Notes under the pieces: generated by a model
What the model saw: only the letters and a program-made list of their open reading frames with translations
What the model was told of the DNA's origin: nothing
Database searches by the model: none
Position numbers and translations under genes: made by a program
Assembly: GCA_030407085.1 (NCBI GenBank)
Contig: CM059587.1
Location: 20,557,001 to 20,621,000, forward strand
DNA: 64,000 nucleotides
Reading direction: 5' to 3'
Origin: Trichopria drosophilae
Taxonomy: Eukaryota; Arthropoda; Insecta; Hymenoptera; Diapriidae
In this document: positions 48,501 to 59,100 of the stretch, piece after piece
Layout: each line of letters begins with the position of its first letter
Numbering within the stretch: the stretch's first letter is position 1

Positions 48501-50215
48501 AGTGAAAGTTATTATTCAATCCCTTCCAAACAAACATTCCGATTGGATAAAAAATAAAGTATTTATTGCGGGAAAGAACATTTTTTTCACGTTTTTTTTT
48601 TGCGTTGATGCCGCAAAACGAATTAGATGATAAAGTTGAGATGATAACTTTCACAGCATCGTTCGTATCTTCAATTTTTTTGGTCCTACCGTTTTGAACT
48701 TTGCAAACTAAACGCAACAAACCTGTACAGAAATTTTAGATGAGACCAGAAATATTCAAAATCTTAGTCACCATCTTAAAATTGGGAATTTTTAAAGTCC
48801 GATCGTCCATCGCTAGAAAGTAACATGTACCTCGGCCATCTTGAATCTGTCATTTTGAATTTTCAACATCTGAGATCAGATTCGTAATCAGCGTCCCCGA
48901 CAACCCCCGAGTAACAAATAACCCCGAGTAACGAGAAAACAGTTATTTCTCTTGTAAAGAAAAATATACGCCGCAAAGGGTTAAACAAAAGTATCATATG
49001 CGTTCTTTGAAATTTTTAAAATTACTTCTATATGGAATGAAAATGGGAGATATTTGCTATAGAAGTAGTTTCCATATGACAGCAGTGAGTTGACGAGATG
49101 AAGTTTTCATTCAGTTCCTCGATTGTCAATTAAACGTAATGAGAAGATTAAATGCACTAACACAACTCTTGCTCAATGGGAATAGATTTCGAAATTTTCA
49201 CTTTGATTATGTCATGTAACCATATCTCCAAAACTATTATATTGAATGTGATAACCCTTTGTAATACCTTCATAATTCATAAAATGAGTTTGAACATTGT
49301 AACTGAACAAATTATAGAGCACTTTAAATTTACCACGTGCGTAATAATTATTTTAATTATGTAGGAAATGATGAGGATAAAAGCTTTATCAGAGTTAACT
49401 GCCCTTTGCACTGTGAAGTACAAATAGTTCCTGGGGTACACGAACGAAAAATGTTTAAAACAAAATATGTACCTCATTTATACATTTTAAAGTTATTAGT
49501 TTAATTATGTAAATAAAATAATGAAAAATATGACAACTTTGCATTTACATGAAGAGCTTAAACATTAAATATTTGTATGCCACTATAAACTAAATACCAT
49601 ATGTAAAATTATAACATTAAAAATATAAATATCGATTTTGATTATAATGATCTTGTGTATCTATCCTGTGCTAAAGATATATGCAATACAATCAAACTGA
49701 ATAGTCCTTAGTCCTTAATATTAATATATACATAATATTAATATATACTTAGTCCTTAATATTAATATATATGTATATATTAAGGTTGTTCGCAATTTCG
49801 AAAGTGCCGCAAAAAAATTCCCAACCTGGCCAAATCGAAAGAGAGAAAAAAAAAAGAAAACTTTTTTGTCTCTTGACAAAAATCGATTAAATGACATTTA
49901 GAGGTCGCTCAAGCGGCTTAAAATTTTACATTTGATTAACATGGGAAAAATCTAACGTTTCCGTTTTTATTTTTTAAAGGCTACTAGAAGGGTCTGGAAA
50001 CAATTTTTCTCCATTTGGAGCTCAAAGCTGAGGAATTTCTGAGTAGACATTAATTTATATATATATATATATATAATAAATTACGACAATTTTTAGTAGC
50101 TTTAACGTATTTTAATCGATTTATCTTATTTTATGCTCATTTGTTTTAATTAAATTACCAAAGTATTTATTTTATTAAATTATATAGACCCTTCATCGAT
50201 AGAGATCCTATATAA
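48501..50215. other. Mixed repeats and AT-rich DNA
   Basis: About 48735-48930 contains inverted pieces of the CTGATTACGA unit (AGATCAGATTCGTAATCAGC). About 49710-49790 contains a short tandem around TAGTCCTTAATATTAATATA. A TA tract lies at about 50059-50075. No gene is supported. Confidence 0.4.
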
Positions 50216-50219
50216 ATAT

Positions 50220-50560
50220 ATAAATATTAGGGTGTCTCATGGGTAACGCGATTTTAATGGCCAGCTCCCGAGATGTTGTTTTCTACTCCAAAAACACCCT
50301 CCACCAAGCTGGGTGATGTAGATCCATTCTAAGGGGTTCCGCATTTGAGATTTCGATTTCCCATATGAAATACATAGGAAATAACGATTTGCAATGTTTG
50401 AACACTACTGGCATGTACATTTGTTTGCCTTTGATACCCTAAGTATCATATCCGAAGTATTTTTCTATTCTAAAAACGATGGCCTTTCCAGAATTTTCCT
50501 ATCATGTCACATTTTCGAGAAAAGTGACGTTAAATGTGTCAAAATTTGCGATTTTATCCT
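50220..50560. other. Non-repetitive-looking block, unassigned
   Basis: Slightly higher GC, starting GGGTGTCTCATGGGTAACGC. It may be a piece of a dispersed element but no second copy is in this window, and no coding frame is supported. Confidence 0.3.
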
Positions 50561-50632
50561 GATTTAACTCTGTAACGCTCGAATTATTGCCATCAATTCA
50601 ATTTTTACTACACTTGGTAGTAAGGGTTTTCG

Positions 50633-51090
50633 GTGTCGCTGATTACGATTCTGAAGTCATATCTCAAAAATTCAAAATGGCGGATCCAATATGGTGGACA
50701 AAAAATTAAAAATCAATCAAATTTGCTTGAAACTCGTTACTCGCAGGGTTTTCGTAGTCCCTGATTACAAATCTGACGTCAGATTTCAAAAATTCAAAAT
50801 GGTGAATCCAATATGGCGGCCAAAAAAAATTAAAAATCAATCACATGTTGTGCTTGAAACTCATTACTCATTATTCGGCGGTTTTTGGGGTCGCTGATTA
50901 CAAAATTAAAATATGAGATCAGATATTTTAAATTTCAAAAATCGGACTAAATATTCGTAATCAGCAATCCCGAGTAATGAGTGCCAACCAAATCTGATAG
51001 ATTTTTAAATTTTTCATTCGTCATATTCTGCCCGCCTTATTTTATCCGACATTTTGAATTTTGAAATTTGTACACCAAATTCACAATCAG
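50633..51090 (+). repeat. Tandem CTGATTACGA units (~122-128 bp), three plus an inverted part
   Basis: Units start near 50633, 50755 and 50879. Each has a GGGTTTTCG(T/G)(G)GT, CTGATTACGAATCTGA-like, TTCAAAAATTCAAAATGG, ATCCAATATGG(C/T)GG order and a linker with AAAAATCAATCA. After about 50940 the unit appears in reverse orientation (GTAATCAGCAATCCCGAGTA). A 68-codon open frame across unit 1 is a by-product. Confidence 0.8.
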
Positions 51091-51489
51091 ATGGACCAAA
51101 ATAATATTATCTATATTATCATATCATTTGTAATCTCTCATTTTTGTTTTCATTGTAAAAAATAATGTATGGTGTATCCTGGTAGTATTTTATTGATTTA
51201 TTTTATTTTTTGTTTATTTGTTTGTGCATTATTTAATTATTTTCATTTATTCATTGTCATTTAATTTTTTTCGTTGTGGAAGACATTTTCCTTGAGCTAG
51301 AAATTTCGATAATTATATATTACTTTCAAAGTTATGATGACTTTAACGAACTTGTGGTACACCGTGAAAGGGTTAAACTACATTCATGCCCAGGCATTTA
51401 TCGAATAAACGCAGGGATTCGTTGTGCTTACTACAGCTTAATATTGAGCTAGCGAAACCGTGCATTCTTTTCTGAAATTAAAGGGCAGT

Positions 51490-51800
51490 AAATTCGTAAT
51501 TGTGGTAGTAATGAAGCCATAAAACGCTAATTAATTTTTCGTCACAGTGGGCATAAAGTACGCCTTTACGCCCACTTTTGCGGGCGTAAATTTGAACTCT
51601 ATGCCCACTAGGCACAAAGTGGACAAACGGTGTAAAAATTTACCCCCGTGGGCGATGAACAGCACCCTCGGACCGGCTTCGCCGTCCCTAGGGCACGTGG
51701 ATCGCAACCAGGCGTAAAGTAGCACTTTACGCCCACCCTACGAAATAGTTATTTTGACTATGCGATCGCCTGAGGGCGGAAAGTATTACGCCCCACATGC
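51490..51800. repeat. GCGTAAAGT dispersed repeat with hairpins
   Basis: Contains CATAAAGTACGCCTTTACGC near 51553, GGCGTAAAGTAGCACTTTAC near 51712 and further GGGCG/CGCCC words in both orientations. The GC-rich core (ACCGGCTTCGCCGTCCCTAG) stands out from its surroundings. It is the same style as 43.0 and 14.6 kb. Confidence 0.55.
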
Positions 51801-52245
51801 GAATTTTCTAAACATTCATCTTATAGAGGATATTTAACGAAATCACCGATAGCATATAAGTTCTAGAATTTTATATCCAGGAAAAGTATTTAGAATTTTA
51901 TATCCGGGAATGTATTTAGGGATATCAAAAGATATTCAAAAGATATCTTTACGTCATTTACAAATGTAAAATTCATTCATCTTGTACCTCTATAACGGTA
52001 AGAAAAAAAATTAACATACGATTACAGCCAGGGGAGATTATTTCATTTTGCCCTTTAAAGCCACCTACGAGAGCTATGTTGAAAATAGCGATTAAAAAGT
52101 CAATAGACTTTGAAACTACATTCTGAAAGTATATGAAAAAAATTTTTTTTTATTTTTGAACCTCACATTGCGATGTTATTGAACGATTATATCAATTTGA
52201 CCCGTTAGCAGAAAATCACCCACATAGTAAAATAATGAATTAATA
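51801..52245. other. Nothing recognised
   Basis: AT-rich. A short direct repeat (AGAATTTTATATCC(A/G)GGAA at about 51870 and 51893) is the only structure seen. Confidence 0.4.
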
Positions 52246-52259
52246 ATAAAATAGTAGAT

Positions 52260-52302
52260 TATGATACATGTGCAGTTATCACTATTCCGCACATGTATCA
52301 TA
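52260..52302. repeat. 14-bp-stem hairpin
   Basis: TATGATACATGTGC pairs perfectly with GCACATGTATCATA across a 15-nt loop, directly upstream of a small MITE. Confidence 0.85.
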
Positions 52303-52317
52303 TACTATTTTTTCAGA

Positions 52318-52481
52318 CACTTGCGGGAGGTCGAGTTTTCAGCAAAACCGTGTGGTAATATCCATAACCGTACAGATTACCCGTGCGGTAATGGATATTA
52401 CGGCACAGTTTTGAATTCAATGGTAATCGATCGTTTTCCGTACAGTTTTTCGTACGGTAAACGAGAACTTCCTGCATAGTG
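52318..52481. mobile_element. 164-bp palindromic MITE
   Basis: The ends CACTTGCGGGAGGTCGAGTT and AACGAGAACTTCCTGCATAGTG (split) are imperfect inverted repeats. The interior holds a further inverted pair around AAAACCGTGTGGTAATATCC and GGATATTACGGCACAGTTTT, plus GTACGGTAA/TTACCGTAC words. No coding capacity. Confidence 0.7.
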
Positions 52482-52826
52482 TTAGGAAAAAAAATTATTG
52501 CCCGATCGAACGCTAAAAACTTCAAGACCATCATTCGAGATACCATATTGTTAAGTATGTGAAAGGTATTAGTAATTCTGTAATAAACTGATATTTAATT
52601 ACCTACATTCCAATGTTCACCTCCCAAGTAATTTTCTAATATGTAAACAATTATTTTATAAATAAACAAATACGTGTTTTCACCGACTGTGCGTGGTATT
52701 TTTTCATAAACCGGCTTCATAAAAATGTAAACAAGTCTATTTGAATGAAATGAAAAAAGTTCCATCAGTCTATTGTTTACGTTGACATGATAAACATCGC
52801 AATAGAGTATTGATCTCGTTTTAACG

Positions 52827-53192
52827 ATGAAAGTGTCAAGTTTTAAAAAGAAATCCAATGATATTGATTTAGTTGGGAGTGTGATAGAGAAAATTAGTGG
52901 TCGCAAATTACCTACAAATCGGCAAGTTATGCAGCTTTTTTTTTATCATCATCAATTAACTAATAACACAATACGCAATAAAGCACTGATAGTGGCAAAG
53001 GAAGTTATAATTTTTTGGAAACAAGCTGCAATTGAAACCTGTCGTTTACGAGATATAGTTAATAAAATTATAAAATTACAAGGAGAGTGGAAAAGTATAC
53101 AAAAAAGCCGAAGTCGCAAAGCGTCATTTACACAACAGAATAGAGAACAAAAATTTAAAGAGAAATTGGATAGTTTGTTTGATATCGCTCAC
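52827..53192 (+). CDS. Exon 1 of the transposase-like gene
   Basis: About 122 codons from ATG 52827, starting MKVSSFKKKSNDIDLVGSVI and rich in Lys, Ile and Gln with predicted helices. It contains TNRQVMQLFFYHHQLTNNT and a basic KSIQKSRSRKASF, and ends near KLDSLFDIAH. The frame stays open to 53285, but after about 53193 the sequence looks like the 5' end of the LINE. I therefore place the gene/LINE border there. A potential donor CAG|GTGGCG at 53222 (phase 0) lies just inside the LINE. Confidence 0.6.
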
Positions 53193-56100
53193 CTGGCGCC
53201 GAAAATATTTCTAAATCGTCAGGTGGCGCTTGTACATTTGGTTATAAATTTGTCTCACTCTCCGTATTTAGTTGCAAAATTGTGAAATTAGTAAATATTT
53301 GTTAAGCAGTCTGGGTTGATTTTATACTAAAATTCTACTGCTGTGTTGGGAAATTGAGGATTTTGTTATCAAGCCTGTGCTTACTCGGATTAGTGCATTT
53401 TATATATCCTAACCTATAAACACGTGCTTTGTGCTAACCAAATCATGTCGAGTCCAGACGAATTTCAGGATTCCGTTAGTGAAATTGACTCAAATCTTTG
53501 TGGTACCTGTAAAGAGCCAATCATCGAACACAAATTTGCTACCTGTGATTCCTGTGCAAGACCGTACCATTACGTATGTGCTGATATCTCGCCTACTGAA
53601 CAACGTACTTTGGAATTAAGAACATCCAGAATTTTAAAATTTTTTTGTGTAGAGTGCACTAAAGGTTTATCTGCACTTCCATTGGTTTTAAGACGACTAT
53701 CTTCTTTAGCTACAGACGTAGTCATGCTTAAAACCACGGTGGCTGAAATGCGGCAAGAATCTGTACATAAACAAATGTCCACTAAAAATCGTTTATTGCT
53801 GCTGAAAGAAGCTCGTGAAAGTCTTGGGAAAAGATTGAACATACGGTTCATAGGTGTTCCTGAACCTAAATCCTCGGCTTCTAGTAATTCGGACACCAAA
53901 ACAGTTAACTCGTATCTATCGCTAGTCCCTAATTTTAAATATACATTAAACCATGTTATACGTATCGGAATTAGTGATAAGAAAACAAATAAATGTCGTG
54001 TTTTGGTTGCGACATTGAGTTCAGAATACGATGTTATATATTTTCTCAAACATAAACCATCTTTGCCTAATGGAGTGCTGGCTTTCTCAGATAGGACTAA
54101 AACTGAAATTGAATACCTCAGCGAAACACAAATCGAGTTGAAACGTCTGAAAGAAGAAGACCCTAACTGCAAAAAGACAATCAAATTTATTCATGGTGTT
54201 CCTTCAATCGTAGATGCTCATCCATCGTCAAAAAACTAATACGTGTTCCCGCACCATCCAGTTGTAAGTGCAACCTATCTGTTTATTATCAGAATACTCG
54301 TGGGCTCCGGTCAAAGCTTGACAAGTTAAAATTAAATTTTAATTTATTTTCACACAAGCCCGACATCATCGCTTTAACCGAAACATGGCTGAACGATAGT
54401 GTTCATGATGCAGAGCTGTGCTTATCAAACTACAATTTATTCCGCTGTGACCGAAACTACAATTTATCTGAATCAACTCGTGGTGGTGGGGTACTACTTG
54501 CCGTGAACAAGAGTATAAACTTTAATGTAATATGTTCTAATTCATTAAATACCAAATCTGAAGCACTGTTTATAAGGATCGTAATGTATGGTTTAAAGAT
54601 GGTAATTGGTGTCGTTTATTTCTCCCCAAACTCTGATGTGTCATCGTATCAAAGCTTCGTTGGGAAGATCGAAGAAATCTCATCTCACTATAAAGACCAC
54701 TATTGGATGATTCTAGGTGACTTTAATCTCCCTAATATCTTGTGGAACAATGATTTGGCAACTTTTATTGTGAATAACTATGCTCCGCCAAATATTATTG
54801 AATCAGCTACTATGGTCTCTCGAATATCAATATGTTTAGACCTTCATCAACTATTCCCAAAAATTCAAGATAAAGGATACACATTGGACTTATTATTTTC
54901 ATCGCTCTCAAGACTGCTCATCGAACCTGCTAGTGATATTTTGATCGAGCCCGACTCTCATCATAAGTGCTTCGAAATTACTATTGCTAATCCTACATCT
55001 TTAGAATTGCCTCACTCAGGATTTTATTATGATTTTAAGAATGCAAATTTCGATAGTCTAAACTCTACCCTTAGTGCAGTAAACTGGGAGTTTATGTCGA
55101 AATCGGTAGATGTCAGTAATTTAACCGATCGATTTTATAAGAATATTATGGAAGCAATAGATCAACATGTTATAAAAAGACCCATTAGACCTCATGACAA
55201 ACCGAGGTGGCATACCCCCGAACTAAACAACCTGTTACTGTCAAAGAGGCTTGCGCATTCTGTATGGAAAACATCTAATTCCATAAATGATTATGTGATA
55301 TTTAAACACTTACGAGCTAAATGCATAAAACTATCGCGAAAATGTCATGTTGATTATATGAGAAAAGTTGAATCGAATGCAAGATTAAATATGAAAGCAT
55401 TCTGGTCATATGTAAATTGTTCGCGCAAGTGTAATGAGTTCCCCAGCTCGATGTTTATTGGGAAATCATCCTCGTATGACCCTACTGTAATTGCAAATTA
55501 TTTTGCTAAACATTTCAAAAATGTTTATCGTAACTCTACGGTACTTTTACCTGATCTAGTCTCTGTTGATAACTCTTTAAGTTGCATCAATATTTCTAAG
55601 GAGGACATATTATTGGCTGTTGGTGATCTTGATGAGGGACTTCACAGTGGACCAGACTTGTTACCTCCGATATTTATTAAAAAATGTATCTCCTCACTTT
55701 TAAATCCCATTCATTCATTATTTAACTTTTCGCTGAACTCTGGTTTGTTTCCGCATAAATGGAAACAATCATTTATAAATCCAATTTTTAAAAATGGCGA
55801 TAGACAGAACGTAGTCAATTATCGCCCCATTTCTATTATTAGCACTATTCCAAAGATATTCGATGCTATAGTTACTACTAAACTTAGTGCTTACTTATCA
55901 TATGTTATCTCCCCATCCCAACATGGTTTTGTAAAAGGTAGATCTACGGTATCAAATCTATTATCTTTTACTTCTTTCGTAAATGATGGTTTGGAAGCGG
56001 GATGTCAAGTGGACTCTATCTACCTTGATTTTTCTAAGGCTTTCGATTCAATAAACCATCCTTTGTTGATTCGTAAATTGCAGAATGTCGGCATAACTGG

Positions 56101-59100
56101 CCCTATGTTGGGTTGGTTGAAGTCTTTCCTCATAGATCGTACGCAAATTGTCAGAGTGAAAGGGCACTTATCCGATCCTTTTCGTGCTTCCTCTGGAGTC
56201 CCACAGGGATCACATCTTGGTCCACTACTCTTCATCTTATTTATAAATGACATATGTTTTCAATTTAAATTTTCTAACTATTTATTATATGCGGATGATT
56301 TAAAAATCTATTCAACTGTGAGGTCCCCCATTGAAGCGTCCAAAATCCAGCAAGATCTTCATGCACTTCAAATATGGTGCGAATCTAATAGTCTATATTT
56401 AAATATTGAAAAGTGTAAGATTCTCAGATTTTGTAGATCGCGTTCACCAATCCTATATGAATATCGATTAAAAGACAGTCCTGTTGAAACTGTTACCTCG
56501 ATTAAGGATCTCGGGGTTATCGTCGATCAAGAATTGTCTTTTCACGAGCACTTGACATATGTTATATCTAAGGCCTATAAACAATATGGGTTTGTTATAC
56601 GTACTACCCGAAGTTTCAAAGATCCTCTTGCTATATTGTCCATTTATAAAGCCTTAGTTCAACCCATATTGTTATATGCTTCACCGATATGGTCTCCTTT
56701 TACTGCATGTGCCAAAAGGGATTTAGATAGTGTGCAACGAAAGTTTATGCGGTACCTTTCATATAAGACTGGCAATCCTATGGCGTATGATTGCCACGAT
56801 TATAGTTTAGTTTCTAAGAAATTTGGAATCCATACACTCATGTCTATTCATGAATTTAATGATGCAATACTAGTTAAGAAGATTCTCTCAGGCCTAGTCA
56901 CTGGATCCCAAATTTCAAGTTTATTTAGTTATAGAGAGATCGTTTATTCTGTAAATTTCAGACCTTTATTTGAAAGGTCATGCAGATCTAATAGATGTTA
57001 TCATTCAACTGTCTTTCGTTTAACGCGTAAATGGAATTTACTACCACGACATATTACATCGTTAGAGATAAATCAAGGCTTTGTAGCCCATTGCAAACGA
57101 TATTTATGTTCGTTATATTAGTATCTTAACAGGCATAAATCACATTTAAATTTTTGTTTTGTTACTTATTTTCCGTTTATATTATCTATATATAAAGTAT
57201 TCTTATACATCCAAATGTACATACACCATCGCAATATTTTATATTTCTGGTTTTGGGCGTTCACGCCCGTATGTTTAATAAAATAAAAAAAAAAATAAAA
57301 AAAAAAAAAATCGGATTCAACAGCAATTATTGGACGGTCAGCGTAGCAAAAGTCGTCGAGGATTTATTCCAAATAGCTGCAGCAGTGAAATTATAAATAA
57401 TACATCACATATTTCTGAGGACAGTGGCGAATCGAATAGTGACAGTGCTCATCATCTCGGTATGTTAAAAATTTAAAATTATTCTTCGAATTATTCACCC
57501 TTCAATACAGTTTTTATGAAATCTGGATGTCTAAAGCATATGGAAAATCAACCGTATTTTTAACTTTTTGGAAACTGTGGTGTAGTTATGAGTATAAGTT
57601 GCTTTTCATATAAGAAAAATAGTATCAAGCATTACGGTGCGGGCGATATTGCAGCTCGAGTCGCAGTGGTCGAGCCATCATTGGTCGAGCCATACTCAGA
57701 CGAGAGATTCAAGCATCGCCCGAGCGTGTAATGCATTTCCACCCGCGATACACACGATATTTTTTGTCACGCCTGTATACAAAAATGACACCTTAGCGGG
57801 CCTAGGGCACTCGGTAGCGGGCGGTAAAACTTGCAAAACCCCCGTGCGCAGTTGCGCCTTCTTCTGTAAACGGTAACTTTCTGTTCGCACTACCTGCATG
57901 TAAAAGTGGCAGTTTTGTGCACGTGTGACAAAAATATGTTTTCTCTTCGTATTTTGTTCCTTAGCAACTACGTACATAGGTATTGGCGTTTAGTAGCATT
58001 ATTCTTATAGAATAACTAAACAAAAACGTAGAAAAGTACAATATTATTTTTGTGACTTCCGAATTTTAGATTCGCTCTTATTCAATTCATAATTGCGCCG
58101 TTTGAAAAATTGTTAAAAATTTAATTGGAACATATATAGTTCTTATAATAATGTAGCTCAATTGCAAGGGCCGATTATGTGCCATACATCCTTGAAAAAT
58201 TGGAAGCAAAGAAAAACACGTGACTAAATTTTACGAAACATCCATTTATGATCAGTAAATGCTTTTACGTATGCGCCATGAAGTTTGTACACAAAATTAT
58301 ATCTGCAAGTTTCGGTAAACCCTAAAACCAAAAATTAAATCAATTTTTAATACTGTGCGTTAATCGTACAGCTCGCACGCCAGCATTATAAAGCTTATTT
58401 TCAAATGCGTCAATGAATCGAAAAATTTACACATTGCTTTGGCACAAATCCACATATTTTTTTTTTCTTTTTCATATGTACTGTAAACTATCTTTCTTAT
58501 ATAGGAACCATTATCATGTAATACATAAGGCACCATTTTGAACTCAAATACAGCAAGCAATCATGACAATTACAAAATATTTTTTTTTAAATTTCTTCCT
58601 GAATCTTATTGCTGTTAAATCATTCGAGCTATTAGAATGTTAGGATGCTATTGGAACTGTGCACAAGTGTAGATAAAAGAAATGAATTTCAAGAAAAAAT
58701 TTTACTTTTATCCCACACTACATTGTAACGACATTAAAATGGCGTTATCAATTACAATTTTTGTGAAACATTTCTGGAGCCTCTAACTCAAAAACTACAA
58801 GATTTTTTGAAAAAATGCTAATGAGCGAAAGTTCGTACAAATTATCGAAAAATATACTGCAGTTTTTTCAGATTTTTTAAATGATATTTTAAGAAATTTT
58901 TTATTTAAATTCTTAAAAAGCTTTTTAAATATTTACGAAAAATTCTGAAAAAAATTTGGTATATTTTTTTATGAATTGTAAGCATTTCTTTGTTCTTTGC
59001 AATTTTTTCCAAAAGTTGATAGTTTTCAAGGAAAAGAATTTCAAATATTATAATTTAGGATTTTTTTCTCGATAACTATCAATTGTTTGAAAAATAGAAA

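Larger units (their letters stand above)
53195..57310 (+). mobile_element. CR1/Jockey-like non-LTR retrotransposon, nearly full length
   Basis: About 4.1 kb in the order 5' UTR, ORF1 (PHD-like finger), ORF2 (AP-type endonuclease plus reverse transcriptase), ~150-bp 3' UTR with AATAAA, and an A-rich tail ending near 57310. The 5' UTR starts near CTGGCGCCGAAAATATTTC and can form a hairpin (CACCTG...CAGGTG). Both ORFs are free of stops, so this is a young or intact copy. It lies in the same orientation as the host transposase-like gene. A target duplication is not obvious (at most ATCG on both sides), so the 5' border is approximate. A small target deletion is possible. Confidence 0.85.

Noticed and set aside
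53570..54184. 204-codon open frame on the minus strand
   Set aside because: It is the antisense shadow of LINE ORF1 and has no motif.
54503..57121. LINE ORF2 starting at GTG 54503
   Set aside because: This start would cut off the conserved endonuclease N-terminus, which is encoded in the same open frame upstream.
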